Shown: in pieces, positions 27,770 through 39,203 of the stretch | Layout: each line of letters starts with the position of its first letter | Numbering within the stretch: the first letter of the stretch is position 1 | Assembly: GCF_000739375.1 (NCBI RefSeq) | Contig: NZ_CP006704.1 | Span: 1,054,001 to 1,118,000, forward strand | Length of the DNA: 64,000 nucleotides | Direction of reading: 5' to 3' | Origin: Comamonas testosteroni TK102 | GTDB lineage: Bacteria > Pseudomonadota > Gammaproteobacteria > Burkholderiales > Burkholderiaceae_C | The notes under the pieces: model-generated | What the model saw: the letters and a program-made list of their open reading frames with translations, nothing else | Databases searched by the model: none | What the model was told of the DNA's origin: nothing | Program-made: the position numbers and the translations under genes

Positions 27770-28528
27770 TTATTTCGTCGGCTGACCGGCCATGCACTTG
27801 CTCAGGAACTCACGGGCCTTGCCGCCTTCCTTGTAGAAGGTGCTGATCACTTCCTTGCCTTCCATGGAGACCTTGAAACGGGCTTCCTCCTCTTCACCCA
27901 GCTCCTTGACCAGTGCTTCGGGGCCGCCCAGCGCGTAGACGATGGCTCCCCATTTGCCATTGGACGTGGTGTAGTTGATGGCACCAACCTCCTGGGGCCG
28001 GTCCTGGTTCTGGGTCAGAGTGGTTCTGATCTTGCGCGGGCTGGCGGGCTGGGGAATGTCCATGCCCAGAAAGGTCAGCAGGGCACCGTCGTGCTTGGCC
28101 GTGGGGCCGGAAAGCTGAACGGCACCGGACATGCTGCCAAAAATCGCCGCACATCCAAGACCCGAGCGCGGGTTTTTCTCGTCATGCGAGAACATCCAGT
28201 AGCCCTTGCGCAGCTTCTGGTACTGCGGGTCTTGTGCAATTCTCTGTCCTTCCTTGATCAGCTCCTGGCCTTCGCGCAGCAGCTCCAGCTGGCCGCGTGC
28301 CAAGCTACCCAGGGCATCGGCGGGCGATGGTTCGGCGCGTTGGGTGGCGGCGGGTGCGGAGCTGAACTGCTCGCACACGGGCACGGAGGCCAGACCCGGT
28401 GAGCCGCCTGTCATGCCGACCTGGCGCTGGCCGGGGCCGGGTCCCGTGGGGCAGATGAAGGTCTGGCCGAAGACGGCTGGCGACACGGCAAGCGAGAAAA
28501 GCAATGTGCTCAGCGTCTTGTGATTCAT
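27770..28528 (-). CDS. hypothetical secreted protein with four cysteines
   Basis: A 252-residue protein not recognised. The start at 28528 has AGGGA 8 nt upstream and gives a Sec-type signal peptide (KTLSTLLFSLAVSPAVFGQ). The mature protein has four cysteines, two near the N-terminus (ICPTG, VCEQF) and two further on (GCAAIF, KCMAG), which could form two disulfides in the periplasm. A helical stretch rich in Gln/Glu (ELLREGQELIKEGQRIAQ) lies near residue 80. It is convergent with the MocR gene and has no functional neighbour. Confidence 0.7.
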   Translation of the reverse strand: MNHKTLSTLLFSLAVSPAVFGQTFICPTGPGPGQRQVGMTGGSPGLASVPVCEQFSSAPAATQRAEPSPADALGSLARGQLELLREGQELIKEGQRIAQDPQYQKLRKGYWMFSHDEKNPRSGLGCAAIFGSMSGAVQLSGPTAKHDGALLTFLGMDIPQPASPRKIRTTLTQNQDRPQEVGAINYTTSNGKWGAIVYALGGPEALVKELGEEEEARFKVSMEGKEVISTFYKEGGKAREFLSKCMAGQPTK

Positions 28529-28618
28529 GTGATCCATCCCTGTTCGTTGCAAAGTGCCCAGTATAGGGAGGCTCGCCGCCTCAGCTCTTGCGCTGCGACA
28601 GGCGTCACTAAGGCATAA

Positions 28619-28651
28619 AAAAACCGCCTGCACTTGCGTGAGGCGGTTTTT
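28619..28651. terminator. bidirectional intrinsic terminator after rpmG
   Basis: An 11-bp stem AAAAACCGCCT / AGGCGGTTTTT with an inner CAC/GTG extension. It follows rpmG on the minus strand, where a U7 run is formed, and lies upstream of the secreted hypothetical gene. Confidence 0.85.
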
Positions 28652-28667
28652 CAGGAAACAGGCCGAA

Positions 28668-28838
28668 TTACTTCAGCTTGGTTTCCTTGTACTCGACGTG
28701 CTTGCGAGCCTTGGGGTCGAACTTGATGATCGACATCTTTTCAGGCATCGTCTTCTTGTTCTTGGTCGTTGTGTAGAAGTGACCGGTACCAGCAGTGGAA
28801 GCCAGCTTGATCTTTTCGCGTCCGCCTTTAGCAGCCAT
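28668..28838 (-). CDS. rpmG: 50S ribosomal protein L33
   Basis: A 56-residue basic protein read directly from the sequence: it starts [20 protein letters not shown] and ends [11 protein letters not shown]. The [15 protein letters not shown] segment is the L33 signature. It lacks the CxxC pairs of zinc-binding L33 forms, which fits the zinc-independent type. Located 20 bp after rpmB, the usual rpmB-rpmG pair. Confidence 0.97.
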   Translation of the reverse strand: MAAKGGREKIKLASTAGTGHFYTTTKNKKTMPEKMSIIKFDPKARKHVEYKETKLK

Positions 28839-28858
28839 GGTGTTTCTCCTTCAGGAAA

Positions 28859-29092
28859 TTAAGCTTGGCCACGAGCGCGCATGTCTGCGAGCACGGAGTC
28901 GATACCGTTCTTGTCGATCAGGCGCAGAGCAGCGCTGGAAACGCGCAGGCGCACCCAACGGTTTTCGCTCTCCACCCAGAAGCGGCGGTATTGCAGGTTG
29001 GGGAGGAAACGACGCTTGGTCTTGTTGTTGGCGTGGGAAACATTGTTGCCCACCATGGGCTTCTTGCCCGTAACTTCACATACGCGTGCCAT
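28859..29092 (-). CDS. rpmB: 50S ribosomal protein L28
   Basis: A 77-residue basic large-subunit protein. The N-terminal [20 protein letters not shown] and the [19 protein letters not shown] segment are characteristic. Standard length, first gene of the rpmBG operon. The gap up to trxB (29093-29369) shows no gene. Confidence 0.98.
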   Translation of the reverse strand: MARVCEVTGKKPMVGNNVSHANNKTKRRFLPNLQYRRFWVESENRWVRLRVSSAALRLIDKNGIDSVLADMRARGQA

Positions 29093-29369
29093 TGGGACAC
29101 TCCGATAGTTGAATCGGCCGCCGGCTCTGGAATCCTGCAGGAGCAGGAGGTGCCGACAACCTCACCTCGCCAGTTTGTAATGGGTGGCGGTAGCCCGATT
29201 GCGGAAGTCCCGAAGCACGCTAAAGCGCGAACCTGGAATTCAGCAAAGTCTGCGATTATAGCGTTCTCGCAAAAAAGCCCCTGGTGCCGGCCAAAACTGG
29301 CCAAACCCAAGGGCTTTTGCGCCGAACATGCGCTAACAGCCGCTCAGACGCCGAAGCGGTCTGGCGTCA

Positions 29370-30431
<1,062 letters not shown>

Positions 30432-30581
30432 TTAATCACCGGAATTGTTAAAAATGATAGTGATGAAGCGAATCTGGCTGCCGTATGGCTGTTTTGTTGC
30501 ATGTGCTTGCATTACGCTGAGCGATCGTCTTGGCCGAATGTACCGCTTGGATAAGGGCCTAAGGTAAGCTTGCGCCTGCGT

Positions 30582-32942
30582 ATGACATATACATTGAACG
30601 CTTCGAACGCGTCTTCTTCCAGCAAATCAAAATCCCGCGCTGCAGCTCCGCGCTATGGAGTGATTCGCTTCAGCCAGGAGGTTTTGCTGTTGATCGGCCT
30701 GCTGGCACTGGTGTTCTGGCTCATGGCCATGTTCACCTACTCGCCGCAAGACGCAGCCTGGTCCACCTCGGGCGCCGGACAGAGGCCGTTTGTGCATAAC
30801 TGGATGGGCCGTGTGGGCGCCTGGCTGGCTGATGCCTGCTACTTCGGCTTCGGCATGTCCATCTGGTGGCTGGTGCTGGCCGCCGTGCAGACCTGGGTGA
30901 CATCGCTGGTGCGCTGGATGCGTGGCGGGGTGAACAAGGATGGCAGTCCTCTGGCGCTGATGCCGCTGTGGCGTCGCCGCTTTCTGTTCTGGGGCGGTCT
31001 GGCCATTTTGATGATTGCCAGCTGCGCGCTGGAATGGACGCGCCTGTACCGTTTCGAGAATCTGCTGCCTGGCCCCGCTGGCGGTGTGTTCGGTTACATG
31101 ATGGGCTTCAACGCCCTCAAGTGGCTGGGCTTTGCCGGCTCGGGCCTGATCGGCATCTGCCTGTTCGTGCTGGGCGCCGCCATGGTGTTCGGCTTTTCCT
31201 GGGGCAAGCTGGCCGAGGGCCTGGGCGCGCGCCTGGACGGCATGGTGCAGTTCGGGCGTGAGCGCCGAGAAATTGCCAAGGATGTCTCGGTGGGCAAGAA
31301 AGCCGCTCGTGAGCGCGAGGAAGTGGTGTTTGACCGAACCGAGGGCGCGATCACGGCACCGGTGCACCAGCCTGTGCAGATCATCGAGCCCGTGCTGCAG
31401 GAGGCCAGCCAGCCCAGCGCCCGGGTGGTCAAGGAGCGCCAGAAGCCGCTGTTCACCGATCATCTCGACAGCAAGCTGCCTCAGGTGGACCTGCTGGATC
31501 AGGCCCAGCAGCGCCAGGAGCTGGTGTCTGCCGAGACGCTGGAGATGACCAGCCGGCTGATTGAAAAGCGCCTCAAGGACTTTGGCGTGGAAGTGCGTGT
31601 GGTTGCGGCCATGCCCGGCCCTGTGATCACGCGCTACGAGATCGAACCCGCCACGGGCGTCAAGGGCTCGCAGATCGTCAATCTGGCCAAGGATCTGGCG
31701 CGTTCGCTGTCCCTGGTGTCGATCCGCGTGATCGAGACCATTCCCGGCAAGAACTTCATGGCGCTGGAGCTGCCCAATGCCAAGCGCCAATCGATCCGTT
31801 TGTCCGAGGTGCTGGGCTCGCAGGTCTATCACGACGCCAAGAGTCTGCTGACCATGGGCCTGGGCAAGGACATCGTGGGCAACTCCGTGGTCGCCGATCT
31901 GGCCAAGATGCCCCACGTGCTGGTCGCCGGCACGACCGGCTCGGGCAAGTCCGTGGGTATCAACGCCATGATTCTGTCCCTGCTCTACAAGGCAGAGGCG
32001 CGCGATGTGCGTCTGCTCATGATCGACCCCAAGATGCTTGAAATGTCGGTCTATGAAGGCATTCCCCATTTGCTGTGCCCCGTGGTCACCGACATGAAGC
32101 AGGCGGCCAACGGTCTGAACTGGTGCGTGGCCGAGATGGAGCGCCGCTACAAGCTCATGAGCAAGCTCGGCGTGCGCAATCTGGCCGGCTACAACAGCAA
32201 GATCGACGAGGCCAAGGCGCGCGAGGAGTCGATTCCCAATCCCTTCAGCCTGACGCCCGAGGAGCCCGAGCCGCTGCAGCGCCTGCCGCACATCGTCATC
32301 GTGATCGACGAGCTGGCCGATCTGATGATGGTGGTGGGCAAGAAGATCGAAGAACTCATCGCCCGCCTTGCGCAAAAGGCGCGTGCGGCCGGCATTCATC
32401 TGATTCTTGCGACCCAGCGCCCGAGCGTGGACGTGATCACCGGCCTGATCAAGGCCAATATTCCGACGCGTATTGCCTTCCAGGTCTCCAGCAAGATCGA
32501 CAGCCGCACCGTGCTGGACCAGATGGGGGCCGAAACCTTGCTGGGCATGGGCGACATGCTCTACATGGCCAGCGGCACCGGCCTGCCGATTCGCGTGCAT
32601 GGCGCTTTTGTCTCCGACGACGAGGTGCACCGTGTGGTCAGCTATCTCAAGGAGCAGGGCGATCCCGACTACATCGAAGGCATCCTGGAAGGCGGCTCTG
32701 TCGACGGCGAGGGGGGCGATGACGATGGGGAGGGCGGCGGCGAAAAGGACGAGCTGTACGATCAGGCTGTCGAAATCGTGCTGAAGGACCGCAAGGCCAG
32801 CATTTCCTATGTTCAGCGCAAACTGCGCATCGGCTACAACCGCTCGGCCAATCTGCTCGAGCAGATGGAAAAGGCCGGCCTGGTCAGCTCGCTCACATCC
32901 AGTGGGCAGCGCGATGTTCTAGTTCCGGCTCGCAGCGAGTGA
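30582..32942 (+). CDS. ftsK: DNA translocase FtsK
   Basis: A 786-residue septal ATPase that pumps chromosome ends towards dif during division. Four hydrophobic helices occupy the first about 200 residues; a short linker follows; the motor domain has Walker A GTTGSGKS near residue 449 and Walker [13 protein letters not shown] near 573; the C-terminal gamma winged helix (about 65 residues) recognises KOPS. A very acidic Gly/Asp/Glu linker joins motor and gamma. A TTG at 30570 with AAGG in front could be the start instead of the ATG at 30582. Confidence 0.95.
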   Translation: MTYTLNASNASSSSKSKSRAAAPRYGVIRFSQEVLLLIGLLALVFWLMAMFTYSPQDAAWSTSGAGQRPFVHNWMGRVGAWLADACYFGFGMSIWWLVLAAVQTWVTSLVRWMRGGVNKDGSPLALMPLWRRRFLFWGGLAILMIASCALEWTRLYRFENLLPGPAGGVFGYMMGFNALKWLGFAGSGLIGICLFVLGAAMVFGFSWGKLAEGLGARLDGMVQFGRERREIAKDVSVGKKAAREREEVVFDRTEGAITAPVHQPVQIIEPVLQEASQPSARVVKERQKPLFTDHLDSKLPQVDLLDQAQQRQELVSAETLEMTSRLIEKRLKDFGVEVRVVAAMPGPVITRYEIEPATGVKGSQIVNLAKDLARSLSLVSIRVIETIPGKNFMALELPNAKRQSIRLSEVLGSQVYHDAKSLLTMGLGKDIVGNSVVADLAKMPHVLVAGTTGSGKSVGINAMILSLLYKAEARDVRLLMIDPKMLEMSVYEGIPHLLCPVVTDMKQAANGLNWCVAEMERRYKLMSKLGVRNLAGYNSKIDEAKAREESIPNPFSLTPEEPEPLQRLPHIVIVIDELADLMMVVGKKIEELIARLAQKARAAGIHLILATQRPSVDVITGLIKANIPTRIAFQVSSKIDSRTVLDQMGAETLLGMGDMLYMASGTGLPIRVHGAFVSDDEVHRVVSYLKEQGDPDYIEGILEGGSVDGEGGDDDGEGGGEKDELYDQAVEIVLKDRKASISYVQRKLRIGYNRSANLLEQMEKAGLVSSLTSSGQRDVLVPARSE

Positions 32943-32964
32943 GCCGTGCACAAGAAGGAGAGTC

Positions 32965-33600
32965 ATGAAACGTCTTTTGACTGCAATTTTGATAGTTGGC
33001 AGCGCAAGTGCTGCAATGGCTGATGGTCTGAAAAGCCTTGAGTCCTTCATGAAGAATGCCCAGGCGGGCAAGGCCGACTTCACCCAGTCCGTGACCTCGC
33101 CCCCCAAGTCCGGGCAGGAGGCGCGTACCAAGGTGTCCAGCGGCAGCTTCGAATTCCAGCGGCCCGGCAAGTTCCGCTTCAACTACACCAAGCCTTTCGA
33201 GCAGCTCATCGTGGCCGACGGCAAGACGCTGTGGCTGTACGATGCCGACCTGAACCAGGTGACGGAGCGTGCCCAGGCCCAGGTGCTGGGCAGCACACCG
33301 GCGGCCATCCTGACCTCTGCCACCGATCTCAAGGCCTTGAAGGCCGATTTCGAGCTGGGCAACCAGCCTGATGCCGATGGTCTGGAATGGGTGCTGGCCA
33401 GTCCCAGGCAGAAAGGCGGTCAGCTCAAGAGTGTGCGCATAGGCTTCACACCCGAAGGCAAGCTGGCAGCGCTGGATATCGAGGACAGCTTTGGCCAGCG
33501 CTCGCTGATGCAGTTCAAGGGCCTGCAAACCCAGGCTTCCCTGCCGGCATCGACCTTCCACTTCACGGTGCCCAAGGGGGCCGACGTGCTCAAGCAGTAG
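32965..33600 (+). CDS. lolA: outer membrane lipoprotein carrier protein
   Basis: A 211-residue periplasmic chaperone that takes lipoproteins from LolCDE to LolB. The N-terminal signal peptide MKRLLTAILIVGSASAAMA is clear. The beta-barrel-like core has the family segments SGSFEFQRPGKFRFNYTKPF and DGKTLWLYDADLNQVT. The start has AAGGAG. It lies 22 bp after ftsK, a conserved ftsK-lolA arrangement, and rarA follows further on, split here by brnQ on the other strand. Confidence 0.96.
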   Translation: MKRLLTAILIVGSASAAMADGLKSLESFMKNAQAGKADFTQSVTSPPKSGQEARTKVSSGSFEFQRPGKFRFNYTKPFEQLIVADGKTLWLYDADLNQVTERAQAQVLGSTPAAILTSATDLKALKADFELGNQPDADGLEWVLASPRQKGGQLKSVRIGFTPEGKLAALDIEDSFGQRSLMQFKGLQTQASLPASTFHFTVPKGADVLKQ

Positions 33601-33619
33601 AAGCGCGGCATGCATCGGC

Positions 33620-33654
33620 AAAAAGGCCTGCGGATGGTGTTCGCAGGCCTTTTT
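33620..33654. terminator. intrinsic terminator after lolA
   Basis: A 13-bp stem AAAAAGGCCTGCG / CGCAGGCCTTTTT, between the convergent lolA and brnQ genes. A smaller palindrome ACAAGGG/CCCTTGT follows at 33663-33681. Confidence 0.85.
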
Positions 33655-33731
33655 TATGTGAAACAAGGGTCAATCCCTTGTGAGTGAAGCACGGATAGCT
33701 ATGCTTTTGGAAGCGATCCGCCAGCTTGAGA

Positions 33732-35060
33732 TCAGGCTCGCGTGGCGTTTGCGGCAGCCCGCTTGTTGCCGAGGGCGAAATCCAGCAGGCCTGCCAGCAC
33801 CAGCACGCAGACCACCGGGGTGACCCAGCCCATGCCCAGGGCGGCACCGGGCAGCATGTCCAGCCAGGCGGGCACCAGGAAGTCGAGCTTGGCAGCCCTG
33901 GCGGCATCAAACAGGCCGAAGACCAGGGAGGTGCTCATCACGGGGATGTAGACGAGCGCCGGCTGGTTCCAGCGGTGCAGCAGGCTCAGGGCGATCAGGG
34001 CGATGGCCACGGGATACAGGCCCACGAGCACAGGCACGGCCACGGCAATCAGCTGGGCCAGGCCCTGGTTGGCCACGGCAGTGCTGAAGATCGACAGGCC
34101 GATGACCATGGTGCGATAGGAGATGCCGGTCAGCTCGCTGAAGAAGCTGCTGCAGGCCGTGATCAGGCCCACGCCGGTGGTCAGGCAGGCCAGCATGATG
34201 ACGGTGGCCAGCAGCCACAGACCTGCGGGGCCGAAGGTCTGCTGCACAAAGGCCGTGAGAATCTGCACGCCGGTGGAGGCGTTGGCGGCCAGCTGGCTGT
34301 TGGTGGCGCCCAGATACATCAGCGAGACATAGACCAGACCCAGGCAGGTCGCGGCAATGATCCCGGCATAGATGCAGTAGCGCGTATGAAGCCTGCTGTC
34401 GCTCACGCCGGCGGCCTTGATCGCGTTGACGATGACGATGCCGAAGATCAGCGAGGCCAGCGCGTCCATGGTCTGATAGCCCTGCAGAAAGCCTTCGGAG
34501 AAGGCGGCTGCCTGCGAGGCATAGGCCTCGGTGCTGACGCTGTAGCCATCCACGGGGGCCAGCACGGCAGAGCCGCCGAGCACGGCCAGCGCCAGGATCA
34601 GCACGGGCGTGATGATCTTGCCCACGTTGTCCATGAGCTTGCCGGGGAACAGCGACAGCAGCGCCACGGCCACGAAATAGGCGATGGTGAAGGCCAGCAG
34701 CATGGCGGGCGTGTTTCCGACGAAGGGGGCCAGGCCCATTTCGAAGGACACGGTGGCCGTGCGTGGCGTCGCAAACAGAGGGCCTATGGTCAGATAGATG
34801 GCCACGGCCAGCACCAGGCCGGCAATGCGGCCTATGGGGCTGGTCAGGGTGTCCAGACCGCCGCCCACGCGGGCCAGGGCGATCACCCCGAGCAGGGGCA
34901 GACCGACGCCGGTCAGCAGAAAGCCGGTCGAGGCTCCGAGCAGGTTTTCACCGGCGGCCAGGCCCACCATGGGAGGGAAGATGATGTTGCCTGCCCCGAG
35001 GAACAGGGCAAAGGTCATGAAACCAAGGGCAAAAATGTCCCAGGTCTTGAGTTTTTTCAT
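33732..35060 (-). CDS. brnQ: branched-chain amino acid transport system II carrier
   Basis: A 442-residue LIVCS-family permease with about twelve helices that imports Leu, Ile and Val with Na+ or H+. The N-terminal MKKLKTWDIFALGFMTFALF and the following GAGNIIFPPMVGL segment are diagnostic. The start at 35060 was chosen on this N-terminus; the frame is open further upstream. It separates the usual neighbours lolA and rarA and lies on the opposite strand, so it may be an insertion in this region. Confidence 0.94.
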   Translation of the reverse strand: MKKLKTWDIFALGFMTFALFLGAGNIIFPPMVGLAAGENLLGASTGFLLTGVGLPLLGVIALARVGGGLDTLTSPIGRIAGLVLAVAIYLTIGPLFATPRTATVSFEMGLAPFVGNTPAMLLAFTIAYFVAVALLSLFPGKLMDNVGKIITPVLILALAVLGGSAVLAPVDGYSVSTEAYASQAAAFSEGFLQGYQTMDALASLIFGIVIVNAIKAAGVSDSRLHTRYCIYAGIIAATCLGLVYVSLMYLGATNSQLAANASTGVQILTAFVQQTFGPAGLWLLATVIMLACLTTGVGLITACSSFFSELTGISYRTMVIGLSIFSTAVANQGLAQLIAVAVPVLVGLYPVAIALIALSLLHRWNQPALVYIPVMSTSLVFGLFDAARAAKLDFLVPAWLDMLPGAALGMGWVTPVVCVLVLAGLLDFALGNKRAAANATRA

Positions 35061-35462
35061 ACGCGTAGGCTCAGGCGTGCAGCGCTGGCACGCCCTGGAG
35101 CAGTGTGGAACCAAGGAAAGTTTGCGGATGCTTTCGATTGATTTCTGGCTGATGGCGGTAGCCCTATCAGGCACAGGCATTGCGCGGCGCAGATGAGGCG
35201 GCCCGCAATGAATCTAAACGCGCTGCCGGGCCTGGCTGGCCTGGTTTTTGGCAGGCCGGATGGGGGCAGTACCTCCATGGGGCGAGGGGTGGCCTCGTTA
35301 ATGGAGAGATTGAATCCGTTAAAACGCTATTTTGTCCTATGAAAAATTCTGATAGGAGTGCTGGGGTTAAGCGCTATCGATGGTGGCTGCAATCCAGTGC
35401 GTAAAACAGTCCCGACCCATTTGGCTGCACGGGCGGCCGTAGCGTTGGATACTTGAGGGGCC
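35061..35462. other. 402-bp gap between brnQ and rarA
   Basis: No convincing gene is seen. Short frames exist but lack ribosome-binding sites and coding features. The part near 35310-35350 is more AT-rich than its surroundings and may hold the rarA promoter, and a partial AGCGCTATC repeat occurs near 35370. Confidence 0.5.
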
Positions 35463-36803
35463 ATGGTTACGCACAACAACTCCTCATCTTCGGCCATTCC
35501 CCATCAGCCCCTGGCCGAGCGCCTGCGGCCGCGCACGCTGGCCGAAGTCATTGGCCAGCAGCATGTGCTGGGAGAGGGCATGCCGCTGCGTCTGGCCTTC
35601 GAGTCGGGCCGCCCGCACAGCTGCATACTCTGGGGGCCGCCCGGCGTGGGCAAGACCACGATTGCCCGGCTCATGGCCGATGCCTTTGATGCACAGTTCA
35701 TTTCCATCAGCGCCGTACTGGGTGGCGTCAAGGACATCCGCGAGGCCGTGGAGCAGGCGCAGGCCGCGCGAAGCGGCCTGCTGCAGCAGCGCACCATCGT
35801 GTTCGTGGACGAGGTGCACCGCTTCAACAAAAGCCAGCAGGACGCTTTTCTGCCCCATGTGGAAAGCGGACTGTTCACCTTCATCGGTGCGACCACGGAG
35901 AACCCGTCGTTCGAGGTCAACTCGGCCCTGCTGTCGCGGGCAGCTGTCTATGTGCTGCAAAGTCTGACGACCGACGATCTGAAGCAGATTGTGGCCAAAG
36001 CCCAGGTCATCAAGGCGGTTCCCACTATCGAAGATGAAGCGCTGGATCGCTTGATTGCCTACGCTGACGGCGATGCACGCCGCTTGCTGAACACGCTGGA
36101 GACCCTGTCCATCACGGCCGAGCAGGCGGGGGTGGAAAGCATTACCGATGGCTGGCTGCTCAAGGTGCTGGGCGAGCGCATGCGCCGCTATGACAAGGGG
36201 GGCGAGCAGTTCTACGACACCATCAGCGCGCTGCACAAATCCGTGCGCGGCTCGGACCCCGATGCGGCGCTGTACTGGTTTTGCCGCATGCTGGACGGCG
36301 GGGCCGATCCGCGCTATCTGGCGCGCCGCATCGTGCGCATGGCCTGGGAAGACATCGGACTTGCCGACCCGCGCGCCATGCAGATGTGCAACGATGCCGC
36401 TGCGACCTATGAACGCCTGGGCAGCCCCGAGGGTGAACTGGCCCTGGCCCAGGCCGTGATCTACCTGGCTGTGGCGCCCAAGAGCAATGCCGGCTATATG
36501 GCCTACAACAAGGCCAAGGCCTTTGTGAAGGGCGACACCACAAGGCCTGTACCGCTGCATCTGCGCAACGCCCCAACCAAGCTGATGAAGCAGCTGGACT
36601 ACGGTCGGGATTACCGCTATGCCCACAGCGAGGAGGGCGGCTTTGCGGCGGGAGAGCGCTATCTGCCTGAAGGAATGGAAGACCCCGGCTTCTACCAGCC
36701 CGTGGCGCGGGGGCTGGAAATCAAGATCGGCCAGAAGCTGGCAGAGCTCAAGGCGCTCAACGACGCCGCTCGCGCGGCAGATGATGAGCAGGCGGGCTTG
36801 TAA
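35463..36803 (+). CDS. rarA: replication-associated recombination protein A (AAA+ ATPase)
   Basis: A 446-residue AAA+ ATPase that acts at stalled replication forks, related to clamp loaders. Walker A GPPGVGKTT lies near residue 58, Walker B IVFVDEVHRF near 112, and the sensor region GATTENPSFEVN near 140. The C-terminal MgsA domain has the DPDAALYWFCRMLDGG segment. Length is normal. Confidence 0.96.
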   Translation: MVTHNNSSSSAIPHQPLAERLRPRTLAEVIGQQHVLGEGMPLRLAFESGRPHSCILWGPPGVGKTTIARLMADAFDAQFISISAVLGGVKDIREAVEQAQAARSGLLQQRTIVFVDEVHRFNKSQQDAFLPHVESGLFTFIGATTENPSFEVNSALLSRAAVYVLQSLTTDDLKQIVAKAQVIKAVPTIEDEALDRLIAYADGDARRLLNTLETLSITAEQAGVESITDGWLLKVLGERMRRYDKGGEQFYDTISALHKSVRGSDPDAALYWFCRMLDGGADPRYLARRIVRMAWEDIGLADPRAMQMCNDAAATYERLGSPEGELALAQAVIYLAVAPKSNAGYMAYNKAKAFVKGDTTRPVPLHLRNAPTKLMKQLDYGRDYRYAHSEEGGFAAGERYLPEGMEDPGFYQPVARGLEIKIGQKLAELKALNDAARAADDEQAGL

Positions 36804-37153
36804 AGCGCGAGTTGCCCAGGTGTTGCACAACTGGCACTGGTTGAATGCTGCATTTTTTGCGGCGTTTCTAGGGTTTTTCGCTAGTTCGGGTGGCAAGTCG
36901 TGACTAAGTGCCTGTATTTATTGGGCTTGTGCTATCGATGAAATTATTGCGTTGCAGCATTTTGGGCCTGCGCACGGGAAACCCCGGCCCTGAGTCCTGA
37001 AAACAGCTCCCTAGAATCGATTCACTCTTTTGCGACAAGCAGCCCACAAAGCGGCGGACTGCAGAAGAGGAACCTTGGCATCGCTGGCTCCGTCGTTCGG
37101 GATGAGAGGCTCGCAGTGTCTCCGTCTTGGATCGAGGGAAGGGGAGCGCGCTT
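36804..37153. other. 350-bp gap upstream of the liv operon
   Basis: No gene seen. A TAGAAT string at 37012-37017 could be a -10 element for livH, about 140 bp upstream of the start, which would leave a long untranslated leader. No obvious leucine- or isoleucine-rich leader peptide was found. Confidence 0.4.
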
Positions 37154-38083
37154 ATGGATATCTTGCTGCAGCAGATCATCAATGGTCTGGTGTTAGGCAG
37201 CATGTACGCCTTGATAGCCCTGGGCTACACCATGGTGTACGGCATCATTCAGCTGATCAACTTCGCGCATGGCGAGGTGCTGATGGTAGGGGCTTTGACC
37301 AGCTGGAGCTGCATCGGCCTGATGCAGGAGGCAATGCCTTATCTGCCGGGCTGGCTCATGCTTTTGATCGCCGCCATCATCGCCTGCGTAGTGGCCGCAT
37401 CGCTGAACTTCGTGATCGAGAAGGTGGCCTACCGGCCGCTGCGCAGCAGCCCGCGCCTTGCGCCGCTGATCACGGCCATCGGTGTCTCCATCCTGCTGCA
37501 GACCCTGGCCATGATCATCTGGAAGCCCAATTACAAGGCTTATCCCACGCTGCTGTCGTCCACGCCCTATGAGATCGGCACGGCAGTGATCACGCCCACG
37601 CAGATTCTGGTGCTGGCGGTCACGGCGATTGCGCTGGCCACGCTGATGTACCTGGTCAACTACACCAGGCTGGGGCGCGCCATGCGGGCCACGGCCGAAA
37701 ACCCGCGTGTGGCAGCGCTGATGGGCGTCAAGCCCGATATGGTGATTTCCGCCACCTTCATCATCGGTGCCGTGCTGGCTGCGATTGCCGGCATCATGTA
37801 TGCCTCCAACTACGGCACGGCTCATCACACCATGGGTTTCCTGCCGGGTCTCAAGGCCTTCACGGCGGCCGTATTCGGCGGCATCGGCAATCTGGCCGGA
37901 GCCGTGGTGGGCGGCCTGCTGCTGGGGCTGATCGAGTCCATCGGGTCAGGCTATATCGGCGATCTGACGGGCGGCGTGCTGGGCAGCCAGTACACCGATA
38001 TCTTTGCCTTCATCGTGCTCATCATCATCCTGACGCTGCGCCCTTCGGGCCTGCTGGGTGAGCGTGTGGCGGACCGTGCCTGA
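37154..38083 (+). CDS. livH: branched-chain amino acid ABC transporter permease LivH
   Basis: A 309-residue inner-membrane permease with about eight helices. The segment MYALIALGYTMVYGIIQLIN near the N-terminus and the later ATAENPRVAALMGVKPD loop (the EAA-like coupling region) are typical LivH features. The ATG at 37154 follows GGGGAGC. It opens the livHMGF operon. Confidence 0.94.
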   Translation: MDILLQQIINGLVLGSMYALIALGYTMVYGIIQLINFAHGEVLMVGALTSWSCIGLMQEAMPYLPGWLMLLIAAIIACVVAASLNFVIEKVAYRPLRSSPRLAPLITAIGVSILLQTLAMIIWKPNYKAYPTLLSSTPYEIGTAVITPTQILVLAVTAIALATLMYLVNYTRLGRAMRATAENPRVAALMGVKPDMVISATFIIGAVLAAIAGIMYASNYGTAHHTMGFLPGLKAFTAAVFGGIGNLAGAVVGGLLLGLIESIGSGYIGDLTGGVLGSQYTDIFAFIVLIIILTLRPSGLLGERVADRA

Positions 38084-38093
38084 GGGAGTGCCC

Positions 38094-39173
38094 ATGAAGA
38101 ACAACAAGACACTCCACTGGATCCTGGGCGGCATAGGCCTTCTGGTGCTGCCGCTGATCCTGCAGTATTTCGGCAATGCCTGGGTGCGCATCGCCGATCT
38201 GGCCCTGCTTTACGTGATGCTGGCGCTGGGCCTGAACATCGTGGTCGGTTACGCCGGCCTGCTGGATCTGGGCTATGTGGCTTTCTATGCCGTGGGCGCC
38301 TATATGTTTGCGCTCATGGCATCGCCGCATCTGGCCGAGACCTTCGAAGGCTTTGTAGCCATGTTTCCCAACGGGCTGCACACCTCGATCTGGCTGGTGA
38401 TTCCGCTGGGTATGTTGCTGGCCGCCTGTACGGGGGTGTTGCTGGGGCTGCCGGTGCTGCGGCTGCGCGGAGACTATCTGGCCATCGTGACACTGGGCTT
38501 CGGCGAGATCATCCGCATCTTCCTGAACAACCTGGATCAGCCCGTCAACATCACCAACGGCCCCAAGGGCATCGGCCAGATCGATTCGGTCAAGATCTTC
38601 GGCTTCGACCTGGCCAAGCGGCATGAGATCTTCGGCTACGACATCTCCTCCGTCACGCTGTACTACTACCTGTTTCTGGTGCTGGTGCTGGCCACCATCG
38701 TGATCTGCTACCGCTTGCAGGATTCGCGCATAGGCCGTGCCTGGATGGCGATCCGGGAGGATGAAATCGCCGCCAAGGCCATGGGCATCAATGTGCGCAA
38801 TATGAAGCTGCTGGCCTTCGGCATGGGGGCTTCGTTTGGTGGCGTGGCCGGCTCCATGTTTGCTGCCTTCCAGGGCTTTGTCTCGCCCGAGTCCTTCAGC
38901 CTCATGGAGTCCGTGATGATCGTGGCAATGGTCGTGCTCGGCGGTCTGGGCCATATTCCCGGCGTGATTCTGGGGGCGGTGCTGCTCTCGGCCCTGCCCG
39001 AAGTGCTGCGCTATGTGGCCGGGCCGCTGCAGCAGATGACCGATGGACGCCTCGATGCTTCCATCCTGCGCCAGCTGCTGATCGCCCTGGCCATGATCGT
39101 CATCATGCTGATGCGCCCGCGCGGCCTCTGGCCCACGCCCGAGCATGCCAAAAGCCTGGATCGCCAGTCCTGA
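38094..39173 (+). CDS. livM: branched-chain amino acid ABC transporter permease LivM
   Basis: A 359-residue permease partner of LivH with about nine helices. The segment LALGLNIVVGYAGLLDLGYV and the coupling loop MAIREDEIAAKAMGINVRNM are diagnostic. It starts 10 bp after livH with GAGGGAG in front of the ATG at 38094. Confidence 0.94.
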   Translation: MKNNKTLHWILGGIGLLVLPLILQYFGNAWVRIADLALLYVMLALGLNIVVGYAGLLDLGYVAFYAVGAYMFALMASPHLAETFEGFVAMFPNGLHTSIWLVIPLGMLLAACTGVLLGLPVLRLRGDYLAIVTLGFGEIIRIFLNNLDQPVNITNGPKGIGQIDSVKIFGFDLAKRHEIFGYDISSVTLYYYLFLVLVLATIVICYRLQDSRIGRAWMAIREDEIAAKAMGINVRNMKLLAFGMGASFGGVAGSMFAAFQGFVSPESFSLMESVMIVAMVVLGGLGHIPGVILGAVLLSALPEVLRYVAGPLQQMTDGRLDASILRQLLIALAMIVIMLMRPRGLWPTPEHAKSLDRQS

Positions 39174-39203
39174 TGACTGCACAGACAAGGAATGTGAACT
39201 GAT

